Positions 9,383 to 18,552 are shown, counted from the stretch's first letter. The stretch: DNA of 64,000 nucleotides from Croceitalea dokdonensis DOKDO 023 (GCF_001306415.1 NZ_LDJX01000010.1:1-64000), one strand, 5' to 3'. Notes: generated by a model not told the origin, from the letters alone. A program made the numbers and translations.

Positions 9383-10336
9383 TCAGTGCTTGTTAAACCT
9401 GTGTAAGTTTCGTTTTACAGCAGATTTGATATCCTCGGGGAAAAAACGGGCAAGTTTTGCCAGCAGGTTGTTTCTCTGTTCAAAAAGTTCCCGGTCAAAG
9501 GTTAAATTGGGTACCGTGTAAGGAGGGTGTACCAACGGAAAATCCAATTCTTTGTGGACTTTATAATTTAAAAAAGGACTTATCGTTGCCGTGTGGGTCG
9601 CTTCTTCACCTTCACCAATATTCTCAATTAAATTCCACTGGGGATAAATGGTCAATTGGTTTTGGGCCGCTACCGAAAAGCACCACTGTATGTCCCATGC
9701 ACTTACTTTTTTCCCTGCCACTTTCTTCAGGTTGTGTTCCCAATAACCGTGGTCCTTACCTAAAAAGCCCGTATTATCTATAATACTCCTCCGGTGCGGT
9801 CCCTGCAACCAAGACATTTCCATATCCATATTTTGCCATGCCCGCCTCCAAGTGGCCCAACCCCAATTCTCCACATATTCAGAAAAGCAATAGGATTCGT
9901 TAATCAATTCCTTTTTGGATGGGTTGTAACCCGTAATACCGCCAATTCTTAAATCGTCTCTATACCGTTGCAGTAGCGCTTCACAGAAAGGAAAAAAGCT
10001 TATCAATGGCTTACAATCATCTTCTAAAATAATGCCCATGTCCACCCTTTCAAAAAACCAGTTGATCGCTTGGTAAACCCCAAGTCCACAACCCAGATTG
10101 GTCTCCTGAAACAAGGTGTTCACTTCGCATGGCCAGTCAATCGCATCCAATATGGCAGCTCTTGTTGCAGCAACCCGCTCTGCCTCACCAGGTTTGTTGT
10201 CCCGCGGCCCATCTCCGGCCAAGAACAATTGTGTAGGGGCTATCTTCCTAATTTGCATCAAGGTTTCCAAAGCCACTCCTTTCCTGTTAAAAATAATAAA
10301 CAGGATTGGAATTTTAAATGCAGCTTGGCTATCCAT
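9383..10336 (-). CDS. GT2-like glycosyltransferase (HlpA-related)
   Basis: This 317-residue protein has a GT-A nucleotide-sugar fold. It begins with a strand (IPILFIIFNRKG), has an acidic motif ILEDDC at about residues 99-104 that should hold the metal and nucleotide-sugar, and has the segment ENWGWATWRRAW common in HlpA-like sugar transferases of polysaccharide loci. No signal peptide is evident, so it probably acts in the cytoplasm. Its start overlaps the end of the deacetylase gene by 8 bases, so the two are probably translationally coupled. It converges on the giant protein gene with only 17 bases between stops. Donor and acceptor cannot be deduced. Confidence 0.75.
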   Translation of the reverse strand: MDSQAAFKIPILFIIFNRKGVALETLMQIRKIAPTQLFLAGDGPRDNKPGEAERVAATRAAILDAIDWPCEVNTLFQETNLGCGLGVYQAINWFFERVDMGIILEDDCKPLISFFPFCEALLQRYRDDLRIGGITGYNPSKKELINESYCFSEYVENWGWATWRRAWQNMDMEMSWLQGPHRRSIIDNTGFLGKDHGYWEHNLKKVAGKKVSAWDIQWCFSVAAQNQLTIYPQWNLIENIGEGEEATHTATISPFLNYKVHKELDFPLVHPPYTVPNLTFDRELFEQRNNLLAKLARFFPEDIKSAVKRNLHRFNKH

Positions 10337-11219
10337 CAGTTGTCCAAGTTTTAGGGTAGTAATGGTTATCCCTCGTCATTTGTCTTACACTTCTGGAAAT
10401 AAAGTATTTGGAATGGCTAATGGGCCAAGCGCCAATAATCTGATCCCGGCGTAACAATAAACGGCCCTCTTTTGCATGGTACCCCGTTGGCGGATGGCAG
10501 CCCCTCACCGCACTGGTGCCAGAGGCGTATCCGCTGTCATACACAAAGTCCATGGCTTTGGCATCACAGTCATTAAAGGTTCCATAGGTGTAGGCAAAAT
10601 GTTGTATTGGACCACAATGCTGCTTTAAAATAGTATCTGTTTTGTAAAAATCTTCTTGGAAATTTTCCAAACTAAGTTGGCTTACCCGATCGTGTGCATA
10701 GGTGTGGGCGCCAATCTCATGCCCAGCTTTTTGTAGGACTTCAATTTCAGACCAATTTAAAAAGGGTACGGGTGGCATATCCAGTTTTTCTGCACAAAAC
10801 TGTTTTATCGCTCGCTCGTCGGTGAGGTTGATGCTAAACGGATTTACATAAAAGCAACAGCTTGCGCCCACTTCCTCCAAAACGCTTGCAGCGTTCAGGT
10901 TATTTTGAATGCCATCATCAGAACTCCAGGCCAAATAAGGCTTGTCCACCGTGCCGTCTTTTATGCGCTGCACCGCTTCACTATGGGTGATAAAGGTATG
11001 CGAAGTGGCCAACTCATGCACAAGTTTCCTAAAGTTCGCAATTTCGTCCTCAAAAATATGATGGATGTATAAAAAATGAATTCTAGGTTGCTTAAAATTT
11101 CCTCTATACTTAGGGGATTCCAAAATATGCAGGATATCCAAAGCCAAACGCCTTGCATAATACCTTGGGGAACGGCCCAAATAACGCTGAAATTCGGTAA
11201 ACGTGGTACAGTAGCTCAT
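10329..11219 (-). CDS. Polysaccharide deacetylase (NodB homology domain)
   Basis: This is a carbohydrate esterase 4-type protein expected to remove N- or O-acetyl groups from a polysaccharide. The metal and catalytic aspartates lie in SSDDG (Asp101-Asp102), a variant of the family TFDDG motif. The histidine pair lies in GAHTYAH (His172, His176). I chose the ATG at 11219, giving 296 residues, over the longer frame to 11294, because a promoter box lies at 11261-11268 inside that extension. It has no clear signal peptide, which fits action on a precursor or a non-classical location. It forms a two-gene unit with the downstream glycosyltransferase. Confidence 0.8.
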   Translation of the reverse strand: MSYCTTFTEFQRYLGRSPRYYARRLALDILHILESPKYRGNFKQPRIHFLYIHHIFEDEIANFRKLVHELATSHTFITHSEAVQRIKDGTVDKPYLAWSSDDGIQNNLNAASVLEEVGASCCFYVNPFSINLTDERAIKQFCAEKLDMPPVPFLNWSEIEVLQKAGHEIGAHTYAHDRVSQLSLENFQEDFYKTDTILKQHCGPIQHFAYTYGTFNDCDAKAMDFVYDSGYASGTSAVRGCHPPTGYHAKEGRLLLRRDQIIGAWPISHSKYFISRSVRQMTRDNHYYPKTWTTDG

Positions 11220-11260
11220 AATAGGTGTTGCTGTAACGGTAAAGAACGACAAAATACGGA

Positions 11261-11268
11261 CAAAAGTA
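11261..11268 (-). promoter_or_regulatory. Putative -7 promoter box for the deacetylase-glycosyltransferase pair
   Basis: Read on the minus strand this is TACTTTTG, a match to TAnnTTTG. It would start transcription around 11255, some 35 bases before the ATG at 11219, and so supports that start. Confidence 0.45.
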
Positions 11269-11412
11269 TATGTAATGGCCCTATCAGCAAACACTTTTTT
11301 TCTTGCTTAACCTCCGGGAACTTGTACTACCATGCAAAGAATACAACCGCTGTAGTGTGCCTAAAGCTGCATTATAAAACCAAGGGAACATATAGGGAAA
11401 AGGTTTTAAATT

Positions 11413-11593
11413 ACCCATTGTGCATTTTGATGAAAATTCGTCAATTCGAGTGATTTTTTCCTACGAAGTATCGAAAAATAGTATCGAGAATCAGAATTTT
11501 AGCTATGAAACCTTATTCTCGATACTTTTTCTTCCAGAAAAAACTTGAACTGACCGTTTTAATTCTTAAAAGCATTCAAAACACACAACGGGT
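11413..11593 (-). repeat. 181-bp palindromic repeat element, copy 2 (inverted relative to copy 1)
   Basis: This is the same length as the unit at 2531-2711 and about 92 per cent identical to its reverse complement by eye. Its ends are 11413-11430 and 11576-11593. Flanking direct repeats are less clean than at copy 1: TAAATT lies just left, and the same six bases lie two positions beyond the right end. The two copies enclose the giant secreted protein, the glycosyltransferase and the deacetylase. Confidence 0.85.
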
Positions 11594-11617
11594 TATAAAT
11601 TCTTAAAAATTAAGGTA

Positions 11618-11643
11618 GTTCATCGAAAAAAATATCGATGAAC
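11618..11643 (+). promoter_or_regulatory. Perfect 8-bp inverted repeat, possible operator
   Basis: GTTCATCG and CGATGAAC are separated by ten A/T bases, about 160 bases before the lipoprotein start. The symmetry and spacing suit a dimeric regulator site. There is no T tract, so a terminator is unlikely. Function is inferred only. Confidence 0.35.
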
Positions 11644-11801
11644 ATCCAAAAAATGAATACTTCCGTAAAACGGTTATCTGAAAGATGTATTTGGTCGAAA
11701 AAAAACATCATTTAAGCGATAAAGTATAATTTATTCAGAACTTTAAATCCCAAAATCTAAGAGTTGAACTTAACCTAAATTTTTAAAAACCCTACTTTGC
11801 T

Positions 11802-13589
11802 ATGCGTACACTATCTTTTTTTAAAATCACCCTTATGTCCATTGTATCCCTTCTTTGTATTTGGCTAATCGGCTGTGAAGCGGACACCGATTTGTATGGC
11901 GAACTTACCCAATTCCAAGAAGATGAAACCATCACCGAAGACTTTGACACAACCCCTATCCCTGATAATGCCACCGGTTCCGAAGAGGAGTTTGTTGTAG
12001 ACGAGAATAGTTATTTTGTATCCTCAGAGGCCTCAGGAAGCAATGATGGTAAATCTGAGGCTACGGCCTGGACATGGTCCGAAGCCGTGGCAAAAGCAAG
12101 ACCTGGGATGACCATTTATGTTAAGGCCGGAAAATACACCAGTGGTAATTTTGAATTTAACCAAAGGGGGGATAGTTCAGAGAAACTTAGGTTTATAGGT
12201 TATAAAGAGGTACCTGGGGATATTGATGCATTCAAACAGACCTTATTGTCTAATAGTGTAAGGGATCGGCGTGGAACAACTCGTCTAGCCAATGATGAGG
12301 AATTTGATTACACAAAACGACCAACCGCCTTAGATATGCCTTTTTTCGAAAAAGCATATCTACGAAATGACATGTTCTTTACCATTCGAGGCCAGTTCAT
12401 TGAATTTCACAACTTTATTATAAAAGGTGGTGATTTTGGAATGTTTTTTAATGCTGACTCGGCAAATAATAAGGTAATTAATTGTATCATTATGGAGCAA
12501 GGCAATCTCGATATTGGGTCTAGGGACTCTTCACACCCCGATCGCTATCAAGGATTTGGGATTGCTAATAGAAGTTCTACCAATTTGGAGGTTAGGTTCT
12601 GTAGTTTTTTAAATAGCGAACAACACGCACTGGAAATCAAAGGTGCCAATTCCGGCGTTTATGCGGACAATGTTGTCTATTCCTACAATGAAGTAAATGG
12701 AACCGATTATTTTTTCTTAATTACCAGTGAATCAGGAAGACCGTCTTCTGATTTAATCGTTGAGTACAACCGCTGTCACAGGCTTACGAGCACCACCCAC
12801 GGTGGCCATGGTTTTATAGTCAAAAATGGCGCTATCAATAATACGATTAGAAACTGGAAGGTTATCAACACTAATATTGAGGCTAGCTTTGCAAGCTCAA
12901 CGAACAATACTTTCGAAAAAGGCGAATTGAATGGTTCCTATTACACCGATGGTGACCCCTTGGCCTACATTCTAACCTCAAATAGTGCGACTGGCAATAC
13001 TTTTAAGGATATAATCATAGATAATGTTTGGGGCGGGTTGGTTTTTTTAGACCATGGTGAGGACAGGAGCAATGCATATGCAGGAAGGGCCAATGATTAT
13101 ATCAATATTATTGTTAAAAATGCCCAATATGGTGTAATATTTTCTGAAAGCTATGCACATTTGGGTCCTACCACTGACAACCAGTTTTTAAACTGTACTT
13201 TCTATAACACCCAATTTGGCATCCGCGCGCATCGGGAAAACAGTGGAAATGCCTTTATCAATTGTCACTTCTCGGCTTCGGCATCTTTATATACCAACCA
13301 TAGGGGGTACGTACTGAACGCCAATACCAAATTTGAAAATTGTCACTTTTCAGGAAATTTAAATAGAAATAGCCCATTGGCCTTTGAGGAAAATAATATC
13401 ATTGATGGCAACCCTATGTTTAGTGATCCAAATTCCATAATCGATGGTTCCTTTGACGTAAGTGGTCTTGAGCTGTTACCCAATAGTCCTTTAAGGGGTG
13501 CTGGAAAGGACATTGGCCATTTAAATAGTAAAGCCTCCAAAGATTTTAACGGTAAGACCAGAAGTAGCTTTAATATTGGGGCTTTTTAA
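11802..13589 (+). CDS. Lipoprotein with right-handed parallel beta-helix (lyase-like)
   Basis: This 595-residue protein has a lipoprotein signal: a basic start, a hydrophobic core and a cysteine in LIGCEAD at about residue 25. A short acidic linker follows, typical of surface-exposed lipoproteins in this group. From about residue 65 the sequence has the DUF1565/pectate-lyase-like start (SGSNDGKSEATAWTW) and then many Asn-rich turns (NNKVINC, NNTIRNW, GNTFKDI, NAFINC), a pattern of stacked beta-helix coils. The fold is shared by polysaccharide lyases of families PL6 and related hydrolases. I cannot identify catalytic residues, so it may cleave or only bind polysaccharide. It stands alone, with a terminator just after it. 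Confidence 0.75.
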   Translation: MRTLSFFKITLMSIVSLLCIWLIGCEADTDLYGELTQFQEDETITEDFDTTPIPDNATGSEEEFVVDENSYFVSSEASGSNDGKSEATAWTWSEAVAKARPGMTIYVKAGKYTSGNFEFNQRGDSSEKLRFIGYKEVPGDIDAFKQTLLSNSVRDRRGTTRLANDEEFDYTKRPTALDMPFFEKAYLRNDMFFTIRGQFIEFHNFIIKGGDFGMFFNADSANNKVINCIIMEQGNLDIGSRDSSHPDRYQGFGIANRSSTNLEVRFCSFLNSEQHALEIKGANSGVYADNVVYSYNEVNGTDYFFLITSESGRPSSDLIVEYNRCHRLTSTTHGGHGFIVKNGAINNTIRNWKVINTNIEASFASSTNNTFEKGELNGSYYTDGDPLAYILTSNSATGNTFKDIIIDNVWGGLVFLDHGEDRSNAYAGRANDYINIIVKNAQYGVIFSESYAHLGPTTDNQFLNCTFYNTQFGIRAHRENSGNAFINCHFSASASLYTNHRGYVLNANTKFENCHFSGNLNRNSPLAFEENNIIDGNPMFSDPNSIIDGSFDVSGLELLPNSPLRGAGKDIGHLNSKASKDFNGKTRSSFNIGAF

Positions 13590-13606
13590 GACATTCTTAT
13601 TTTTCT

Positions 13607-13636
13607 AAAAAAAGCCTCAATTTTGGGGCTTTTTTC
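13607..13636 (+). terminator. Terminator after the beta-helix lipoprotein gene
   Basis: An A tract plus GCCTC pairs with GGGGC plus a T tract around a short AT loop, with one G-T wobble. This is a classic intrinsic terminator, and its A tract could let it act on both strands. Confidence 0.8.
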
Positions 13637-13738
13637 ATGAGATCAAAATTTTATTCCCTTTTTTACGTTTCTGTACAAAACTAAAACACGGCACACTTAA
13701 CGGAGCCAATTACTTAAATTTTAAAACTTAGTGTTTAC

Positions 13739-14854
13739 ATGAAAAAAGTAGCATTGATCACTGGCGTTACCGGCCAAGACGGAGCCTATTTAAGCGAATT
13801 TCTACTTAAAAAAGGCTATATCGTGCATGGTCTAAAACGTAGGTCATCCTTATTTAATACGGACCGCATAGACCATCTGTACCAAGATCCACATGAGACC
13901 GAACGTAATTTTGTGCTCCATTACGGGGATATGACGGATAGTACCAACTTGATCCGTCTTATCCAAGAAATACAACCAGATGAAATCTATAACCTGGCGG
14001 CCATGAGCCATGTGGCCGTTTCCTTTGAAACCCCAGAGTATACGGGTAATGCGGATGGGTTAGGAACATTGCGAATCTTGGATGCTGTACGCCTATTGGG
14101 CCTATCCGAAAAAACAAGGATTTACCAAGCCTCTACATCAGAGCTCTATGGTAAGGTGCAAGAGGTACCGCAGAGTGAAACTACCCCATTTTACCCCAGA
14201 AGCCCTTATGCGGTGGCCAAAATGTATGCCTACTGGATAACGGTAAACTATAGGGAAGCCTACAATATGTATGCGTGCAATGGTATTTTATTCAATCACG
14301 AATCCCCCATTAGGGGAGAAACTTTTGTGACCCGAAAAATTACGAGGGCCACTGCAAGAATTGCCTTGGGATTACAGGATAAGTTCTATTTGGGTAATTT
14401 GGATGCTCAAAGGGACTGGGGGCATGCCAAGGATTATGTGCGTATGATGTGGATGATCTTACAAGCAGATGAGGCCGAAGATTGGGTCATAGCAACGGGT
14501 AAGACCACCCCAGTGCGTGAATTTGTGCGAATGAGTTTTAACGAAGTGGGCATTGAACTGGAGTTTTCTGGCGAAGGAGTGGATGAAAAGGCCACCGTAA
14601 AGGCCTGCCACAACCCAGAATACCAATTGCCCATAGGCAAAGAGGTGTTGGCCGTAGATCCCAAATATTTTAGGCCTACGGAGGTGGACCTGTTGATTGG
14701 CGACCCCACCAAAGCAAATACAAAACTGGGATGGACCCCAAAGTACGAACTTAAAGACTTGGTGGCCGATATGATGCAAAGCGATATTAAATTGATGAAA
14801 AAAGACCAATATCTAAAGGACGGTGGATATCGGATTTTAAATTATTTCGAATAA
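13739..14854 (+). CDS. gmd: GDP-mannose 4,6-dehydratase
   Basis: It converts GDP-mannose to GDP-4-keto-6-deoxymannose with bound NADP, the first step to GDP-L-fucose. Seen in the sequence are the N-terminal motif [10 protein letters not shown], the catalytic segment STSELYG, and Tyr157-x3-Lys161 in SPYAVAK. The [16 protein letters not shown] stretch is diagnostic of this enzyme. The length of 371 residues is normal. It is followed by its own hairpin and then by the fucose synthase gene, which uses its product. Confidence 0.97.
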   Translation: MKKVALITGVTGQDGAYLSEFLLKKGYIVHGLKRRSSLFNTDRIDHLYQDPHETERNFVLHYGDMTDSTNLIRLIQEIQPDEIYNLAAMSHVAVSFETPEYTGNADGLGTLRILDAVRLLGLSEKTRIYQASTSELYGKVQEVPQSETTPFYPRSPYAVAKMYAYWITVNYREAYNMYACNGILFNHESPIRGETFVTRKITRATARIALGLQDKFYLGNLDAQRDWGHAKDYVRMMWMILQADEAEDWVIATGKTTPVREFVRMSFNEVGIELEFSGEGVDEKATVKACHNPEYQLPIGKEVLAVDPKYFRPTEVDLLIGDPTKANTKLGWTPKYELKDLVADMMQSDIKLMKKDQYLKDGGYRILNYFE

Positions 14855-14869
14855 ATAGACCGTTCCTCC

Positions 14870-14906
14870 AAAAATAGTCAAGTCCAAAAAAGGCTTGACT
14901 ATTTTT
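14870..14906 (+). terminator. Hairpin between gmd and fcl
   Basis: AAAAATAGTCAAG pairs perfectly with CTTGACTATTTTT, giving a 13-bp stem ending in T's. It lies inside what should be one pathway unit, so it may attenuate rather than stop transcription, or fcl may have its own promoter. Confidence 0.75.
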
Positions 14907-14966
14907 GTTCCAACATAACAGGTGTCGCCGTTTTTTAGGATACCGTATTGCAATAAATAACGAACC

Positions 14967-16055
14967 ATGGAAAAAAATTCCAAAATTTACATCGCAGGCC
15001 ATAGGGGCCTTGTAGGCAGTGCATTGCTTAAAAATTTACAGGCCAAAGGGTATACGAACATCATCCACAGAACCCACAGGGAGTTAGATTTGACCAATAC
15101 ACAAGCCGTGGCAGACTTTTTTGAAACCGAAAAGCCTGCCTATGTTTTTTTGGCGGCGGCCAAAGTAGGCGGCATTGTTGCCAACAACACCTACCGTGGG
15201 GAATTTATCTATGATAACCTCATGATCCAAAACAACGTAGTGCACCAAAGTTACCTGCATGGGGTAAAAAAATTACTGTTTTTGGGCAGTACCTGTATTT
15301 ACCCTAAAGCCTGTCCCCAGCCCATGAAAGAGGATTATTTGCTTACCGATGTGCTGGAATATACCAACGAACCCTACGCCATAGCAAAGATTGCGGGGAT
15401 TAAGCTTTGTGAAAGTTATAATTTGCAATACGGCACCAACTTTATTTCCGTGATGCCCACCAACCTTTATGGTCCCAATGATAATTTTGATTTGGAAAAA
15501 TCCCACGTACTGCCCGCATTGATCCGAAAGGTGCATTTGGGCAAGGCTTTGGAACAAGGAGATTGGCAAACCATCAATGCAGATTTGGACCGCTTGCCCA
15601 TAGAAGGGGTTGCTGCCAAGGCCACAGAGGCAGAAAAAATAGCGGTGCTGCAAAAATATGGGGTGGTGCAACACTCCCAAGGAACCGTTTCGGTCGAAAT
15701 TTGGGGCAGTGGAAAGCCCATGCGCGAATTTTTATGGTCAGAAGACATGGCCGACGCCTGTGTGTTTCTTATGGAACAACGGGATTTTAAAGATACCTAC
15801 AAAGAAAGGAGCACAGAAATACGCAATACCCATATCAATATTGGTACGGGAGAGGATATCAGCATTGCCAAATTAGCAGAATTGATCAAAACCAGTTTGG
15901 CGTTTCAAGGGAGTTTTAATTTTAACGTGCAAAAGCCAGATGGTACGCTAAAAAAACTAACCGATGTGAGCAAACTACATGCGCTGGGTTGGAAACATCA
16001 GATGGGCTTGGAAGAGGGTATTAAAAATATGTACGATTGGTACACAAAAGACTGA
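14967..16055 (+). CDS. fcl: GDP-L-fucose synthase
   Basis: This is an epimerase-reductase that turns the Gmd product into GDP-L-fucose using NADPH. It has the glycine motif GHRGLVGSA near the start, the GSTCIYP segment, and Tyr137-x3-Lys141 in YAIAK. At 362 residues it is about 40 longer than the usual 310-320. The extra sequence lies at about residues 194-241, just before the conserved WGSGKPMREFLW stretch. An insert at this place is common in Bacteroidota homologues, so it is probably normal. Its stop is immediately followed by the fucosyltransferase-like gene. Confidence 0.95.
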   Translation: MEKNSKIYIAGHRGLVGSALLKNLQAKGYTNIIHRTHRELDLTNTQAVADFFETEKPAYVFLAAAKVGGIVANNTYRGEFIYDNLMIQNNVVHQSYLHGVKKLLFLGSTCIYPKACPQPMKEDYLLTDVLEYTNEPYAIAKIAGIKLCESYNLQYGTNFISVMPTNLYGPNDNFDLEKSHVLPALIRKVHLGKALEQGDWQTINADLDRLPIEGVAAKATEAEKIAVLQKYGVVQHSQGTVSVEIWGSGKPMREFLWSEDMADACVFLMEQRDFKDTYKERSTEIRNTHINIGTGEDISIAKLAELIKTSLAFQGSFNFNVQKPDGTLKKLTDVSKLHALGWKHQMGLEEGIKNMYDWYTKD

Positions 16056-17027
16056 TTGGTGTTGGGAAAACTATATTTAAAACCATTGGGAGGGTTATGC
16101 AATAGAATGCGTTGTATTGATTCTGCAATAGTATTGTGCGAAAAATACAAATACGAATTAATCGTATTGTGGGTAAAAGACCATGCTTTAAACTGTGGTT
16201 TCGACAAACTGTTCAAACCTCTAACGAGTAAAAAAATTACTATCTCTGTTATAGATTTACCAACAGGTTTTCCAGAACGGTATTCAAATCGATTTCAAAA
16301 TCTTTTGCTTGCCCGACCCCATCCAAAAAGATTCCGTAGACTTTTATTGGTCAAAGCGGACCCCTTTAAAGCGGTTAGCAATTTGCGCTTACTATCCAAA
16401 GTTGAAAAAGTGGACAAAACAAAGGTTAAGAGCAACCATTTTTTTAGTGACATCTACGCTTCTGTACCCGATAAACATGAGAAACATGTAAAGGAACTTG
16501 ACAACTGGCTCCTTTCAAAAACAACTATCTTATTACCCAACATGTTTAGTGACAGAAAAATTATTTTCATTGAATCCTGCTACAGACTTTATGATAATAA
16601 AATACGTTATGTAGATTTTGAACCCATAGACATTATAGTTCAAAGAGTTAATGCGCTTATTAATGCCAAAAAGAACGTGCTGGGAATACACATAAGACAA
16701 ACTGACCATGCTATGGCCATAGAAAAGAGCCCGGTAGCTAAGTTTGTAGAAATGGCTAAAAAGGAGCTTGACCTAAACCCACATCTGGAACTATATTTAT
16801 CTACTGACAACCATAGGGTAATCAATACGTTTAAGAGTGTTTTTTCAAATCGTTTAATTTATCAAACGGTTACCAGTTATAATAGAAATAGTCCCTTTGC
16901 AATACAGGACGCAGTGGTAGACCTTTATGCCTTGTCAAAGACTGAAAAAATTTACGGTTCACATCAGAGTACTTTTAACCAAACCGCTGCTGATATAGGT
17001 GGGTTACCTTTAAAAATAGTACATTAA
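16056..17027 (+). CDS. Fucosyltransferase-like protein (HxR motif)
   Basis: This protein of about 320 residues has two features of the fucosyltransferase superfamily (GT11/GT23/GT65 type): an N-terminal GGLCNRMR motif and the nucleotide-binding GIHIRQTD segment, with His212 and Arg214. It sits directly after gmd and fcl, so GDP-fucose is the likely donor; this is inference from motif and place. No ATG exists before the GGLCNRMR motif. The only starts are TTG 16056, GTG 16059 and TTG 16062, directly adjoining the fcl stop. The first ATG falls inside the motif and would remove part of it. The gene is more AT-rich than fcl. Confidence 0.7.
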   Translation: MVLGKLYLKPLGGLCNRMRCIDSAIVLCEKYKYELIVLWVKDHALNCGFDKLFKPLTSKKITISVIDLPTGFPERYSNRFQNLLLARPHPKRFRRLLLVKADPFKAVSNLRLLSKVEKVDKTKVKSNHFFSDIYASVPDKHEKHVKELDNWLLSKTTILLPNMFSDRKIIFIESCYRLYDNKIRYVDFEPIDIIVQRVNALINAKKNVLGIHIRQTDHAMAIEKSPVAKFVEMAKKELDLNPHLELYLSTDNHRVINTFKSVFSNRLIYQTVTSYNRNSPFAIQDAVVDLYALSKTEKIYGSHQSTFNQTAADIGGLPLKIVH

Positions 17028-17088
17028 AAGGCCTTATTAAATTAAGGTACTAACATTTTGTCATTATTTCCAGAACTATAAACAGGCA

Positions 17089-18552
17089 ATGCTCGAACCT
17101 TCAACGAATAAAGTGACTTTTGGAAAGACTGTGTTAAGTGGTTTTATCTGGAGTGGTATAGAACGGCTATCCGTACAGCTTGTTGCTTTTGTGCTAGGTA
17201 TCATATTGGCACGCCTGTTAACCCCCAATGAATATGGTACAATTGGTTTGTTGATTGTTTTTATATCGTTTTCTCAGATTTTTATTGATAGTGGGTTTAG
17301 TAAAGCCCTGATTCAAAAACAGAATCCGACTGCTTTGGATATCTCCTCGGTTTTTGTCTTTAATTTATTGATTTCTTCAGTCTGTTACCTTGTACTATTT
17401 TTTACAGCACCGTTAGTTGCAGATTTCTACAATATACCAAACCTAACCTTGTTATTTCGCGTTCTTGCGGTTTCCTTATTCTTTTATGCCTTAATGGCAA
17501 TTCCCCAAACCTTGTTTAGCTTACAAATGGATTTTAAAACCATTGCCAAGCTGAATATTTTAGCTACGGCGTTAAGTGGTATTTTAGCTATCTACCTAGC
17601 GTATCAAAATTATGGGGAATGGGCACTGGTTTGGCAAACACTTTGCAAAACAGGTCTACTGGCAATACTTTTTTTAATAGCTTCCAACTGGACACCCCAA
17701 CTAAAATTCTCTAAACAAGCGTTTAAAAGTTTGTTTGGTTTTGGGTCTAGGTTGTTGGTTTCCTCTTTGCTAGGTAGTTTAGTTAGTAATCTGGCGGCTG
17801 TGTTTATTGGTAAAGTCATTAATCCTGCTGCATTGGGCATATATACAAGGGGTACCCAATTTGCGGACATGGCTTATGGTACTATTAATACCGTTTACGA
17901 TAGTGTACTATTGCCGAGTTTGGCAAAGTACAAAGAGAATCTCACATTTCTTGTTACCCAAACATCTAAAATCATAAAAGCATCGTCTGTTTTGGTCTTC
18001 CCATTTTTTTGTGCCCTTGCTGTAGGGGCAAAACCATTGATTCTGATTTTGCTAACTGAAAAATGGGCAGCGGCCGCACCAATTATGTCTATAATCTGCG
18101 TGAGCAGATCAATTACCATAATGTCAGGAATAAGCATAAATCTTCTATACACTGTGGGTAGAAGTGACTTAGTATTAAAACAACAATACGGTAAACTGGC
18201 GATTAGATTAATTTTATTGGTTACCGCCTTACCATTCGGTATTTTCTACATTGCCATTGCGGATCTGGTCGCAACCATTATCCACTTTTTTATTAACACG
18301 CATTATCCCGGGAAAATCATGAAGTATGGTGCATTTAAACAACTTAAGGATATGCGGGCAACGTTAGTACTAACAATTGCCACAAGCCTTTTGGTTTACC
18401 TATTAATGTTATTCACAAATAATAGTTTTCTAAAGCTTCTTATTTTAGGGATATCCTTTCCAGTATTTATGATTTCCGCAAGTTATTTTCTAAAATTAGA
18501 AGGATTTACATTTATTATTGCCAACGCTAAAAGTTTCTATGAAAAAAAATAA
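17089..18552 (+). CDS. Polysaccharide flippase (Wzx/oligosaccharide transporter family)
   Basis: This 487-residue membrane protein is hydrophobic along its length, with about twelve to fourteen helices. The start matches the polysaccharide transport family: an amphipathic opening, then GFIWSGIERLSVQ and the ILARLLTPNEYGTIGL segment. Proteins of this class move lipid-linked repeat units across the inner membrane. It is followed, with overlap, by glycosyltransferases and later by a Wzy-like polymerase, the pairing expected for a Wzx/Wzy-type surface polysaccharide. It belongs to the AT-rich block of the locus. Confidence 0.9.
   Translation: MLEPSTNKVTFGKTVLSGFIWSGIERLSVQLVAFVLGIILARLLTPNEYGTIGLLIVFISFSQIFIDSGFSKALIQKQNPTALDISSVFVFNLLISSVCYLVLFFTAPLVADFYNIPNLTLLFRVLAVSLFFYALMAIPQTLFSLQMDFKTIAKLNILATALSGILAIYLAYQNYGEWALVWQTLCKTGLLAILFLIASNWTPQLKFSKQAFKSLFGFGSRLLVSSLLGSLVSNLAAVFIGKVINPAALGIYTRGTQFADMAYGTINTVYDSVLLPSLAKYKENLTFLVTQTSKIIKASSVLVFPFFCALAVGAKPLILILLTEKWAAAAPIMSIICVSRSITIMSGISINLLYTVGRSDLVLKQQYGKLAIRLILLVTALPFGIFYIAIADLVATIIHFFINTHYPGKIMKYGAFKQLKDMRATLVLTIATSLLVYLLMLFTNNSFLKLLILGISFPVFMISASYFLKLEGFTFIIANAKSFYEKK

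Larger units (their letters stand above)
11295..11801. other. Intergenic region of about 500 bases with inverted repeat copy
   Basis: This gap lies between the divergent deacetylase and beta-helix lipoprotein genes. It holds the second 181-bp palindromic element and an 8-bp perfect inverted repeat at 11618-11643. The rest is AT-rich, with no coding frame I can support. A strong TAnnTTTG box for the lipoprotein gene was not found. Confidence 0.7.

Noticed and set aside
11220-11294. N-terminal 25-codon extension of the deacetylase
   Set aside because: A TAnnTTTG promoter box lies inside it, and the ATG at 11219 gives a more natural start.
17032-17047. CCTTA/TAAGG hairpin after the fucosyltransferase-like gene
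   Set aside because: The stem is five pairs with no T run, and the genes on both sides are probably one unit.
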